A stretch of DNA of 64,000 nt from JAKFWI01 sp031399165 (lineage in GTDB: Bacteria; Pseudomonadota; Alphaproteobacteria; Caulobacterales; Aquidulcibacteraceae). This document shows, one piece after another, positions 16,358 through 25,149 of this stretch. Below the pieces are notes generated by a model. It ran no database searches and had not been told where the DNA came from. It saw only the letters and a list, made by a program, of their open reading frames with translations. Position numbers and translations under genes: made by a program. Location of the stretch: contig JANNOO010000038.1 in assembly GCA_031399165.1 (NCBI GenBank), positions 163,728 through 227,727 on the forward strand. Reading direction: 5' to 3'. Position 1 is the first letter of the stretch; the number at the start of each line of letters is the position of its first letter.

Positions 16358-17260
16358 CTAGATCCAGGAACGGGCGCCGGCATTTCCTTCCCGGCGCGTC
16401 TGCGCGGCGCGCACGGTGTTGGCCATCAGATGCGCCGTCGTCAGCGGTCCGACGCCATCAGGCGCAGCCGATATAACTTTCGCCACCGCTCCGGCAGATG
16501 CGACGTCCACATCGCCGACGATACGTCTTGCGTTTGGCCCGTTTTCCGGCGCGGCGACGAGATTGATACCGATGTCGATGATGATTGCGCCGGGTTTCAC
16601 GTGATCAGCGGTGATCAGGTCAGGTTTTCCTGCCGCGACAAACAGCAGATCAGAGCGGCGGCACGCCGCAGCAAGATCGCGCGTGGCGATATGGGCAATG
16701 GTTACCGTCGCTTCTCGGCGCAACAACATCAGCGCCAGCGGGCGGCCAACGCTGATCGAGGCGCCGACCACAGTCGTGGTCATGCCCTTGAAATCACCCG
16801 CTACAGATTGCGCTAGCGCGATGGCGCCTTGTGGCGTGCAAGGCTCAAGGCTTTGGAGACCAACGGCGAGACGCCCGGCGTTCAGCGGGCTGAGCCCATC
16901 TACGTCCTTCGCTGGATTAATCGCTTGGGCAATCGCCAGTGGATCGATATGCGCCGGTACCGGAAACAATGGCAGGACGCCATCGACGCCCTCATCCTCG
17001 CCCAGAGTCGTCACCAGACCGGCGACGTCGCTCTGGTTGACGCCCGCATCGAGGCGGTGAACTTGCAAGGTCACGCCGGCGCGTTCGGCGAATTCCTCAA
17101 GGCGGCTGACATAAGCCAACGCGGTAGCATTGTTTCCGATCAGCAGAATGGCCAGGATGGGTTCGCGGCCCGCGCTTGCAGCGATTGCTTCGGCCGCGAA
17201 CCGCGTGTTCGCCAAAAGCTGATCGGCAAGGGCGTGGCCTTCTAGTATGACGGCGCTCAT
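16358..17260 (-). CDS. FolD paralogue with altered active site
   Basis: A 300-aa protein with the full FolD fold: N-terminal catalytic half, KDVDGLSPLN, the NAD(P)-binding GASISVGRPLALMLL and C-terminal PDGVGPLTTAHLMANT. Relative to E. coli FolD, Y50 and D121 are kept, but the catalytic lysine (K54) is Leu (AYVSRLEEF) and Q98 is Leu (GVLPLFPVP). The lysine is essential for cyclohydrolase activity in characterised enzymes. This copy may be a dehydrogenase only, or may act on another folate or one-carbon derivative. It is divergent, by 33 bases, from a lipoprotein gene and sits within the catabolic island with a canonical FolD at its other end. Confidence 0.85.
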   Translation of the reverse strand: MSAVILEGHALADQLLANTRFAAEAIAASAGREPILAILLIGNNATALAYVSRLEEFAERAGVTLQVHRLDAGVNQSDVAGLVTTLGEDEGVDGVLPLFPVPAHIDPLAIAQAINPAKDVDGLSPLNAGRLAVGLQSLEPCTPQGAIALAQSVAGDFKGMTTTVVGASISVGRPLALMLLRREATVTIAHIATRDLAAACRRSDLLFVAAGKPDLITADHVKPGAIIIDIGINLVAAPENGPNARRIVGDVDVASAGAVAKVISAAPDGVGPLTTAHLMANTVRAAQTRREGNAGARSWI

Positions 17261-17293
17261 AAAGCTCTTTCAGCGATGCACAGGGAGGGACGT

Positions 17294-17866
17294 GTGAAGA
17301 TCGGTGCGGTCATTTCGTGTGTGGCGGCGATAGTACTGTCAGCCTGCGCTTCTGTGCCAGCCGCAACGCCGCGTCCCGGCGTCAATTTTGTTGGCGCGCT
17401 GGAACGACCGGGTAGCGAGCGGGCGCTGTATCAAAGCCTGATCCTTGATCTGGCGGCGGTATGGGCCAATTGCGATGCCGACCTTATGCGCAAGACTTTA
17501 AGCGCCGCCGTCGATTTTTCCTATCCTACCAACCGTGTCAAAGGGATCGAAGCGGCGGTCGCTGATCTGGAGGCGTTCTGCAAGAGCGCCACCAACCGCA
17601 GCATCTATTTCCCCGCTGACGCCTTCTACATCGATACGGCAAATAATCGTGTGGCGGCCGAAGTGCAGTTTCGCGTCACGCAAGGCGGTAACAGGCAGGT
17701 CGTCAACGATGTCTGGATCGCGACCATCCGGGATGGACGAATTGCGATTATCAAGGAATATCTAGATGGCCGCGTGCGCGGACTGCAGGCCGAGGGCGTT
17801 TTGACTCTTGGTGAAGATGCGCCGTTCCTCACGCCATGGCCGCCGCGTGTTCAGCCCTTGAAATAG
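17294..17866 (+). CDS. SnoaL/NTF2-like lipoprotein
   Basis: A 190-aa lipoprotein starting at GTG 17294, chosen because AGGGAGG (17282-17288) is correctly spaced before it. The N-terminus MKIGAVISCVAAIVLSAC is a lipoprotein signal peptide with lipobox LSAC (Cys18). The rest has the pattern of a SnoaL/DUF4440-like domain (YQSLILDLAAVWANCDADLMRKTL, EYLDGRVRGL), a small pocket that binds or isomerises ligands. It precedes the acetamidase by 7 bases. Role unknown; a periplasmic enzyme or carrier for the island's substrate is possible. Confidence 0.7.
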   Translation: MKIGAVISCVAAIVLSACASVPAATPRPGVNFVGALERPGSERALYQSLILDLAAVWANCDADLMRKTLSAAVDFSYPTNRVKGIEAAVADLEAFCKSATNRSIYFPADAFYIDTANNRVAAEVQFRVTQGGNRQVVNDVWIATIRDGRIAIIKEYLDGRVRGLQAEGVLTLGEDAPFLTPWPPRVQPLK

Positions 17867-17873
17867 AAGCGTC

Positions 17874-18815
17874 ATGCACCACAACCTCGCCGCAACGCCC
17901 GATAACGTGCGGTTCGGAATGTTCGACGCTGCATTTCCGCCGGTCTTGACCGTGCGGCCGGGAGACAGCGTGACCATCGAATGCGTATCAGGTGGACCGG
18001 AGGTGATGCCGTCCGCGGGTTCAGTTCTCAAAATTCCTGCGGCGCTACAAGCGATCCACGACGCCAAACTTGAACGCATTGGTCCGCATATCCTCACCGG
18101 CCCCGTCGCCGTTGAAGGGGCGGCGCCAGGCGACGTGCTGGAAGTATGGATTGATGCGATCGAGCCGAACAATGATTGGGGCTATTGCGCCGTGCGTCCG
18201 CTAGCCGGAACTTTGCCTGAGGAATTTACCGAGTTCGCGGTCAGTCATATCAGCGTCGACCGGGTAGCGGGGACATGCAAGCCCGACTGGGGGCCGAAAC
18301 TCCCGCTGGCGCCATTCTTCGGTACGATGGGCGTTGCGCCGCCGGCGCGCTATGGGCGCATCTCCAGCCGGGAGCCGCGCGAACATGGCGGGAATATAGA
18401 CAACAAGGAATTGATGGCCGGTGCGCGTTTGCGCCTGCCGGTGTGGGTAGACGGTGCGAACTTTTCGGTGGGCGACGGTCATGGCCGTCAGGGCGATGGC
18501 GAAGTCTGCGTCAACGCCTTGGAGATGGGTCTTACGGGCGTTTTCACGTTCATCTTGCACAAACAAGCAGGCGAGTTCTTCCCGCGCGCCGAGACTCAGC
18601 GCCATTACATTACGATGGGATTTAGCGAAACGCTTGACGGCGCGATGAAACTAGCGCTTCGGCGCATGATAGATTTTATTGTCGAGCGCGCCGGGCTTTC
18701 GCGTGTGCACGCATATCAATTCTGTTCGCTGGCAGTCGATTTTCGCGTCACGCAAACCGTCAACGGCGAAAAAGGCATTCACGCTATGCTGGAGAAGGGC
18801 GTACTGTTTCCATGA
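17874..18815 (+). CDS. Acetamidase/formamidase-family protein
   Basis: A 313-aa member of the FmdA/AmdA family that hydrolyses formamide, acetamide and related small amides to ammonia and acid. Family features seen: an N-terminal beta-rich VRPGDSVTIEC, HILTGPVAVEGAAPGDVLEVWID, the central GGNIDNKEL and the DGHGRQGDGEVC metal-binding segment. Its place at the end of the island fits a final step that frees ammonia and formate, the latter a one-carbon source that connects to the FolD genes (inference). Convergent with the aminotransferase 13 bases downstream. Confidence 0.9.
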   Translation: MHHNLAATPDNVRFGMFDAAFPPVLTVRPGDSVTIECVSGGPEVMPSAGSVLKIPAALQAIHDAKLERIGPHILTGPVAVEGAAPGDVLEVWIDAIEPNNDWGYCAVRPLAGTLPEEFTEFAVSHISVDRVAGTCKPDWGPKLPLAPFFGTMGVAPPARYGRISSREPREHGGNIDNKELMAGARLRLPVWVDGANFSVGDGHGRQGDGEVCVNALEMGLTGVFTFILHKQAGEFFPRAETQRHYITMGFSETLDGAMKLALRRMIDFIVERAGLSRVHAYQFCSLAVDFRVTQTVNGEKGIHAMLEKGVLFP

Positions 18816-18828
18816 TCGGGTCGCCGTT

Positions 18829-20157
18829 TCAGTCGATTGTCTTGAGTGCGTCACGAACCGTATTGACGATCTGATCAATTTCAGCCTCTTCGATGATAAG
18901 CGGCGGCGACAGCGCAAGTATGTCGCCGGTGACGCGGATCAGCACGCCTTTATCGAAGCAGGTCTTGAACGTCGCCATAGCGCGGGCCGTCGGCGCGCCC
19001 TGTCGCGGATCGAGTTCGATGCCGCCGACCAGGCCAAGATTGCGCACATCGATGACGTGACGCGCATCGCGCAGAGAATGAATCGCTTCCTGCCAATAGG
19101 GCGCCAAATCGGCTGCGCGCTGGAACAAGGCCTCTTCCTCGAACACTCGCAGCGTCGCCAGGCCCGCGGCGCATGCTAATGGGTGGGCGGTTGTGGTGTA
19201 GCCGTGAAAAAATTCGATTGGCGTCTCGGCATTCGCCAGCATTGTTTCGTAGATTTCGCGCCGGGCGGCGACGGCGCCCATGGGGACGGCTGCGTTGGTG
19301 ATCGCCTTTGCCATCGTCATGATGTCCGGCTTGACGCCAAAATAATGCGCGCCGAAGGGCGCGCCGAGGCGGCCGAAGCCGGTTATTACCTCATCGAAGA
19401 TCAGCAGAATGTCGTGCTTGTCGCAAATGGCGCGGAGTTTTTCGAGATAACCTTTTGGGGGCACAAGCACCCCCGTGGAGCCCGCTACGGGCTCTACGAT
19501 CACCGCCGCGATGGTCGAAGCGTCGTGCAAAGTGATGATGCGCTCCAATGCGTCTGCCAGTTCCGCGCCGTGGGCAGGCTGGCCTTTAGAGAACAAATTC
19601 CGCGCCGGATCGTGCGTGTGCGGCAAGTGATCGACGCCGCCGACCATCGGCCCAAAGCCCATGCGGTTTCGCGGGATGCCGCCGACGGAGATGCCGCCGA
19701 AATTGACACCGTGATAAGCGCGCTCGCGTCCGATCAGGCGATACTTGCCGGGTTTGCCGCGGGCGCACTGATAGGCCAGCGCGAGCTTCAGGGCGCTATC
19801 GACCGCCTCTGAGCCAGAATTGGTGAAGAACACCCGATCCATCCCAGGCGGTAGAATGGAGACCAGGCGGTTGGCGAATTCGAAGGCGGCCGGGTGTCCA
19901 AGGTTGAACGTTGGCGCGAAATCGACCTCGGCGGCGGCGCGCTGGATCGCCTCAACAATACGGGGCCGGCAATGGCCTGCTGCAACGCACCAGAGGCCCG
20001 AAGTGGCGTCGAGGATTTGCCGACCATCCGGGGTGAAGTAATGCATTCCTTCGGCGCGCGATAACAGCCTCGGATCGGCCTTGAAGGCGCGGTTGGACGT
20101 GAACGGGATCCAGAAAGCGTCTAGGGAATTGGCGTTGGGCGGTGCAGTGTCGGGCAT
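18829..20157 (-). CDS. Class III aminotransferase, omega-amino acid:pyruvate type
   Basis: A 442-aa PLP enzyme similar to beta-alanine:pyruvate aminotransferase. Motifs: FTNSGSEAVDSALKLA (phosphate binding), LIFDEVITGFGRLG (Asp contacting PLP) and the Schiff-base lysine in MTMAKAITNAAVPMG. The ATG at 20157 gives the typical N-terminus (NSLDAFWIPFTSNRAFK); the frame is open up to 20244 but that part overlaps the divergent aldehyde dehydrogenase start. It could act on GABA, beta-alanine or a polyamine. It is divergent from the polyamine operon and probably belongs to it. Confidence 0.9.
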   Translation of the reverse strand: MPDTAPPNANSLDAFWIPFTSNRAFKADPRLLSRAEGMHYFTPDGRQILDATSGLWCVAAGHCRPRIVEAIQRAAAEVDFAPTFNLGHPAAFEFANRLVSILPPGMDRVFFTNSGSEAVDSALKLALAYQCARGKPGKYRLIGRERAYHGVNFGGISVGGIPRNRMGFGPMVGGVDHLPHTHDPARNLFSKGQPAHGAELADALERIITLHDASTIAAVIVEPVAGSTGVLVPPKGYLEKLRAICDKHDILLIFDEVITGFGRLGAPFGAHYFGVKPDIMTMAKAITNAAVPMGAVAARREIYETMLANAETPIEFFHGYTTTAHPLACAAGLATLRVFEEEALFQRAADLAPYWQEAIHSLRDARHVIDVRNLGLVGGIELDPRQGAPTARAMATFKTCFDKGVLIRVTGDILALSPPLIIEEAEIDQIVNTVRDALKTID

Positions 20158-20242
20158 GGCGCTATTTGAGCCGTGAGAGGCCTTCCCGGCAATCCGAAAC
20201 GTCAAGAGTAGATTTTTCGATCGCCGCGCCCGATGATACGTC

Positions 20243-21727
20243 ATGAGCCTTCAGCAAAATCTTGATCGCGCCGCGGCGCTGGAATTTCCAGGCAAAGCCG
20301 TGATCGGCGGCAAGTTGGTCCCTGCGCTCTCCGGCGCAACGTTCGACAATCTTTCTCCGCGCGACGGTAGAAAGCTCAACGAGGTAGCGTCATGCGCGGC
20401 AGAGGATATCGATGCCGCGGTTTTGGCGGCGCGCGAGGCTTTCGAGGACGGCCGGTGGCGCTTGCAAGGGCCGCGGCCGATGAAAAAGACGCTCTTCCGC
20501 CTTGCTGAGTTGATGGAGCGCGACCGCGAAGAGCTGGCGCTGCTTGAATCTCTGGATATGGGCAAACCCATTCGCGATGCTCGGGCCTTCGACGTTCGCG
20601 CCGCGGCTGGCTCTGTGCGGTGGTACGCAGAAGCGCTGGACAAGATATACGGCGAGGTCGCCGTTACCCCGCGTGACCGCCTGTCCTATGTCGTGCGTGA
20701 GCCTTTGGGGGTCGTAGGCGCGATCGTGCCATGGAATTTTCCCCTCCACATGGCGTGCTGGAAGGTCGCGCCGGCGCTGGCCATGGGCAATTCAGTGGTG
20801 CTCAAACCCGCCGAACAAAGTCCGCTAACGGCCCTGAAACTCGGTGCGCTCGCGCTGGAGGCGGGGCTACCCGATGGCGTTCTCAACGTCGTTCCCGGCT
20901 TTGGCCACATGGCCGGCCAGGCCCTGGCGCGTCACATGGACGTAGACCTGATTGCGTTCACGGGGTCGGGGGAAGTTGGCCGCAAGCTCATGACCTATGC
21001 CGGCGAAAGCAATCTGAAGCGCGTTGCGCTGGAGCTGGGCGGCAAGTCTCCTCAGATCATTTTTGCCGACGCGTCTGATCTCGACGCGGCCGCGGAAGCC
21101 GCAGCTTGGGGAATCTTTTTCAACCAGGGCGAAGTTTGCAACGCCGCATCGCGGCTTCTGGTCGAAGACAGCATCAAGGAGGCGTTCCTGAAGAAGGTTT
21201 TGATCGCCGCGCGGAAATATGCGCCCGGCGATCCGCTTGATCCTCAGAGCACCGCGGGGGCCATCGTTAGCAAGGCGCAGATGCAGCGCGTTCTTGGCTA
21301 CATCGAGATTGCCAGCAAAGAGGGCGCGGATCTGGTCCTCGGCGGCGCTCAAGTGCGAGCTGAGAGCGGCGGCTATTACATTGAGCCTACCGTCTTCGAT
21401 AGGGTGACAAGCACGTCCACGCTAGCGCGCGAGGAGGTGTTCGGCCCGGTGCTTGGCGTGATCTCGTTCAAAACCGAGGAAGAGGCCGTTCGTCTGGCCA
21501 ATGACACGGTCTACGGATTGGCGTCCGGCTTGTGGACGCGCGATGTTTCTCGCGCGCACCGGGTTTCGCGGCAATTGCGAACGGGTATGGTCTGGATCAA
21601 TGGGTGGGATGCTTGCGATATCACCATGCCGTTCGGCGGCGCCAAGCAATCCGGGTTCGGCAGAGATCGGTCTCTGCATGCGCTCGACAAGTACACTGAG
21701 CTCAAATCCATTTCGGTGACCTATTGA
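20243..21727 (+). CDS. puuC: Aldehyde dehydrogenase, PuuC-like
   Basis: A 494-aa NAD(P)-dependent aldehyde dehydrogenase with E263 (ALELGGKSP) and catalytic C298 (NQGEVCNAASR). The neighbours encode PuuA, PuuB and PuuD, so it most likely oxidises gamma-glutamyl-gamma-aminobutyraldehyde to gamma-glutamyl-GABA. The stop overlaps the start of the following glutamine-synthetase-like gene as TGATG. It is the first gene of the plus-strand polyamine operon. Confidence 0.88.
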   Translation: MSLQQNLDRAAALEFPGKAVIGGKLVPALSGATFDNLSPRDGRKLNEVASCAAEDIDAAVLAAREAFEDGRWRLQGPRPMKKTLFRLAELMERDREELALLESLDMGKPIRDARAFDVRAAAGSVRWYAEALDKIYGEVAVTPRDRLSYVVREPLGVVGAIVPWNFPLHMACWKVAPALAMGNSVVLKPAEQSPLTALKLGALALEAGLPDGVLNVVPGFGHMAGQALARHMDVDLIAFTGSGEVGRKLMTYAGESNLKRVALELGGKSPQIIFADASDLDAAAEAAAWGIFFNQGEVCNAASRLLVEDSIKEAFLKKVLIAARKYAPGDPLDPQSTAGAIVSKAQMQRVLGYIEIASKEGADLVLGGAQVRAESGGYYIEPTVFDRVTSTSTLAREEVFGPVLGVISFKTEEEAVRLANDTVYGLASGLWTRDVSRAHRVSRQLRTGMVWINGWDACDITMPFGGAKQSGFGRDRSLHALDKYTELKSISVTY

Positions 21728-23112
21728 TGAGTGCATCTGGTATTGCGGCGCCGGAAGAGGCCAAGGCATTCCTGGACGCACATCCAGAAATCCAGTTCCT
21801 TGAAATCATTTATACCGGCTTGTCCGGCGTGCCGCGGGGCAAGCGGCTCCGCCGTCACGAGGTGATGGCGGTGTTCGAGCAGGGTCGGTTTCTGCCCGGT
21901 TCGATGCTCGTGACCGACATCACGGGTCAGGATTGCGAAGACACAGGGTTTATCTGGGCGGAGGGCGACGCCGATCGGGTCGGCCGGCCTGTGCCCGGGC
22001 GTCTGACGCCGGCGCCGTGGCTTGGTGCGGACGTCGCCCAAGTCCCCGTGTCTGTCTACGAACTTGATGGAACGCCTGTCGACCTAGATCCGCGGCATGT
22101 CCTGCAACGTGTGATCGACCGCTTCGCGGCCGACGGATTGACGCCTGTCGTCGCGTGCGAGCTCGAGTTTTATCTGGTGGATGCGAGGCCCGCGCCGGGG
22201 GGCGGATTGCGGCTGGCGCCTTCGCCGGTCACGGGCCTGCGGCCAACGCAACACGATCAGTACAGTTTGCGCGAAATGCAGGAATCCGCGCCCTTCCTTC
22301 GTGATCTATGGGCCGCGTGTGATGCGCTTGGCGTTCCGCTTGAGGGCGCGATCGGCGAGTACGGCCCAGGCCAACTCGAACTGACGCTCAAGCATCATGC
22401 CGATGCGATGCGCGCCGCTGACGACGCCGTGATGTACAAGCGCGCCGCCAAGGGTGTCGCCTTGAACCACGCCAGCGAGGCCACCTTCATGGCCAAGCCG
22501 TTCATCGATCGCGCTGGTAGCGGCATGCACATGCATGTCAGCGTCAATGATGCGAAGGGCGCGAACATTTTCGCATCGGAGGCGGCGGAGGGCGCGCTTA
22601 CGCTACGGCATGCCATTGGCGGCATGAAGGCGCTGCTCGGAGATTCGATGGCGATCTTCGCGCCGAATGCCAATTCCTACCGCCGCTTTCGCGCCAATTC
22701 ATATGCGCCCGTTGCGCCGACCTGGGGCGTCAACAACCGCACCGTGGCGTTCCGCGTCCCTGCGGGGCCGCCCAATGGGCGCCACATTGAGCACCGAGTC
22801 GCGGGCGCGGACTCGACGCCCTATCTGGCGTTAGCTGCGCTTCTGGCGGGTGTCCATCACGGCCTGACCGGCAAACTTGACCCTGGCCCGATCACCGTGG
22901 GCGACGGATACGCCAGCGCCGGGGCGACGGGAGAGAAGCTTCCGACCAATTGGTTCGCCTCGGTTGACAGGTTCGCGCAATCGGAAATCCTGCAGGATTA
23001 TCTGGGCGCGCGTTTTGTGCGCACCTTTGCCACCGTGAAGCGCACAGAACAGGAGCGCTTCTTCAATGTGATCACGGAAGCCGACTATGACTGGTATTTG
23101 CGTTCCAGTTGA
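21727..23112 (+). CDS. puuA: Glutamine synthetase family, gamma-glutamylpolyamine synthetase (PuuA-like, copy 1)
   Basis: A 461-aa GS-fold ligase. I take the ATG at 21727, which overlaps the upstream stop; a TTG one codon earlier is also open. Landmarks are LSGVPRGKRL at the N-terminus, ELEFYLVD, GAIGEYGPGQLEL, the HMHVSV metal/ATP segment and the NSYRRF-x-NSYAP loop. PuuA joins glutamate to putrescine using ATP, protecting it for later oxidation. A second copy lies at 29509-30864; the two differ clearly in sequence and may prefer different amines. Confidence 0.87.
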   Translation: MSASGIAAPEEAKAFLDAHPEIQFLEIIYTGLSGVPRGKRLRRHEVMAVFEQGRFLPGSMLVTDITGQDCEDTGFIWAEGDADRVGRPVPGRLTPAPWLGADVAQVPVSVYELDGTPVDLDPRHVLQRVIDRFAADGLTPVVACELEFYLVDARPAPGGGLRLAPSPVTGLRPTQHDQYSLREMQESAPFLRDLWAACDALGVPLEGAIGEYGPGQLELTLKHHADAMRAADDAVMYKRAAKGVALNHASEATFMAKPFIDRAGSGMHMHVSVNDAKGANIFASEAAEGALTLRHAIGGMKALLGDSMAIFAPNANSYRRFRANSYAPVAPTWGVNNRTVAFRVPAGPPNGRHIEHRVAGADSTPYLALAALLAGVHHGLTGKLDPGPITVGDGYASAGATGEKLPTNWFASVDRFAQSEILQDYLGARFVRTFATVKRTEQERFFNVITEADYDWYLRSS

Positions 23113-23145
23113 CAAGGACTAGGGTAATTCGAGGAGGAAGACCGC

Positions 23146-24246
23146 ATGACGAGTGATAATCTCAGGACTGGCGGCGCTTCTCGCCGTTCTATCCTGCGGC
23201 AATTCGGAGCCGCAGCCATCGGCATGACCTTTGCCGGCGGCGTAGCCGGTTGCAGTGGTCCGGGCGCCGCCCAACGTGTGGTGAATTTCTACAACTGGGA
23301 CACCTATATCGGCCCCACCACGTTGGAGGACTTCCAGGCCGCCATCGGCGCCTCCGTCAAAATGGATCTGTTCGCCACCAACGATGAATTGTTCGCCAAG
23401 CTGCGCGCTGGCAATCCCGGCTACGACGTCATCGTGCCATCGAACGAGTTCGTTACGCGGATGATCCAGGCGCAAATGATCATGCCGCTCGATCACGCCA
23501 AGATTCCAAATATCAAAAACCTGCTGCCTGACTTTCAGGACGCAGCGTTCGATCCGGGCCGGAAATACTCGATGCCTTACACCTGGCTGGTGCTGGGCAT
23601 TGGCTATCGCAAATCCAAGATGGGCGATGTTGGCGTTCCGGATTCCTGGAAATGGGTTTTCGACTCGAACCGCTTTGACGGCAAGATCGCTCTGCTTTCG
23701 GAATCCGCTGACCTGATCCGCTTGTGTGCGAAGTACAAGGGCCACTCGGTAAACGATATTCCTGATGCGATGGTCGCTGATATTGAAGCCATGCTGATCA
23801 AGCAAAAGCCCTTCGTGAAAGTGTTTCACGAAGACAACGGGCAGGATTTGCTGGTCTCGAAAGATGTCGATGTCGTGATCGAATACAATGGCGATATCGC
23901 CCAGAAAATGCGCGAGGACGCCGACATAGACTTCGTCGTGCCCAAGGAGGGTAGCCTCCTGAACTCCGACACTCTGTGCATTCCTGTTGGTGCGCCGCAT
24001 GTCGAAGACGCGCACGCCTTCATCAATTATCTGCTCGATGGCGAGGTCGGGTCCAAGATCACGGCAGAGATCCTCTACCCGACGCCTAACGGCGCCGCGC
24101 GCGATCTGATGCCAGACACATACAAGAATAATCCTGTGATCTACCCGCCGGCTGATGTGCTTGCGAAATGTGAGTACGGCGCGTTCGAGGGCGCGGAGAA
24201 GGCAAGCAAGTACGAGGAAGTGATCACGCGCGTTCGCGCCGCCTAA
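23146..24246 (+). CDS. potF: Polyamine ABC transporter substrate-binding protein (PotF/PotD-like)
   Basis: A 366-aa periplasmic polyamine-binding protein. The N-terminus has twin arginines (SRRSILRQFG) and a following GVAGCSG that resembles a lipobox, so it is probably exported by Tat and may be lipid-anchored. The mature part starts VVNFYNWDTYIGP, the PotD/PotF hallmark, with YDVIVPSNEFV and the Asp/Trp residues of the amine site. RBS GAGGAGGA lies about 8 bases before the ATG. Heads the PotF-H-I-G importer set. Confidence 0.92.
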   Translation: MTSDNLRTGGASRRSILRQFGAAAIGMTFAGGVAGCSGPGAAQRVVNFYNWDTYIGPTTLEDFQAAIGASVKMDLFATNDELFAKLRAGNPGYDVIVPSNEFVTRMIQAQMIMPLDHAKIPNIKNLLPDFQDAAFDPGRKYSMPYTWLVLGIGYRKSKMGDVGVPDSWKWVFDSNRFDGKIALLSESADLIRLCAKYKGHSVNDIPDAMVADIEAMLIKQKPFVKVFHEDNGQDLLVSKDVDVVIEYNGDIAQKMREDADIDFVVPKEGSLLNSDTLCIPVGAPHVEDAHAFINYLLDGEVGSKITAEILYPTPNGAARDLMPDTYKNNPVIYPPADVLAKCEYGAFEGAEKASKYEEVITRVRAA

Positions 24247-24264
24247 TGGCCCGCAGGGGAAGCG

Positions 24265-25149
24265 ATGGAGCAGAGCTGGAAACAAGCAAAGGCGGCGTTC
24301 GCCATTGTCGTGGCGCCGCCGACGCTTTGGCTGCTGTTCTTCTTCCTCGTCCCGATGGCGGTGATTTGGGGCTACAGTTTCGGTGAAAATGTTGGCCTGA
24401 CCGAAATCGATCTGACCGGCACGTTCAAGAACTACGCCCGCGCGATCGAGCCGCTTTATCTCGGCATATTCTGGAAGTCGATTGTCACCGCGGCGATCAC
24501 GACGTTGCTGTGCCTCATCGTCGGCTTTCCTGTTGCGATGGCGATCGCGTTCGCCAGTCCCCGCACCAAGGCGTGGCTGCTTCTGCTGATCATGCTGCCG
24601 TTCTGGACCAATCTCCTCATCCGCACATACGCTTTGATGGCGGTGCTGCGGACCGAGGGGTACATCAATTCCACGTATCACCTGTTCTGGAATCTGATCG
24701 GCCTTCCGCCGGATGGCTTTGAGCCACTCGATCTCCTGAACAACAATTTCGCGGTCATTTTCGGGCTGGTTTACGTGCACCTGCCTTTCATGGTTCTGCC
24801 GCTTTATTCAGCGCTTGACCGGATGGATCGGTCTCTGATGGAGGCCAGTCTCGATCTCGGCGCCGGGCATCTGCGCACGATCTTCACCATCGTGGTGCCG
24901 CTGGCCGCGCCGGGAATAGCATCCGGCGTACTGATCACCTTCATTCCCGCACTCGGCGCCTATCTCACGCCGGATCTGCTTGGCGGGCCTGATAGCCAGA
25001 TGATCGCCAATATCATCGAGCGCCAGTTCAAGCGCGCAAACGACTGGCCGTTCGGCGCCGCCTTGTCTTTCCTGCTGATGTATCTCACCTTTTTCGCCAT
25101 AGCCGCCCAGAGTTGGGTGTCACGTCGCGCCGAGAGGGTGGGGCGATGA
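24265..25149 (+). CDS. potH: Polyamine ABC transporter permease (PotB/PotH-like)
   Basis: A 294-aa inner-membrane permease with six hydrophobic segments and the ATPase-contact loop in MEASLDLGAGHLRTIFTIVVPLAAPG. The segment LPFWTNLLIRTYALM is typical of PotB/PotH. It follows potF by 18 bases and overlaps the next permease as ATGA. Confidence 0.92.
   Translation: MEQSWKQAKAAFAIVVAPPTLWLLFFFLVPMAVIWGYSFGENVGLTEIDLTGTFKNYARAIEPLYLGIFWKSIVTAAITTLLCLIVGFPVAMAIAFASPRTKAWLLLLIMLPFWTNLLIRTYALMAVLRTEGYINSTYHLFWNLIGLPPDGFEPLDLLNNNFAVIFGLVYVHLPFMVLPLYSALDRMDRSLMEASLDLGAGHLRTIFTIVVPLAAPGIASGVLITFIPALGAYLTPDLLGGPDSQMIANIIERQFKRANDWPFGAALSFLLMYLTFFAIAAQSWVSRRAERVGR

Noticed and set aside
23119..24780. Open frame of 553 codons on the minus strand
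   Set aside because: It is antisense to potF and the start of potH, both well-supported genes. Its composition (rich in R, D, H, Q) is that expected from an antisense frame in high-GC DNA and it has no domain.
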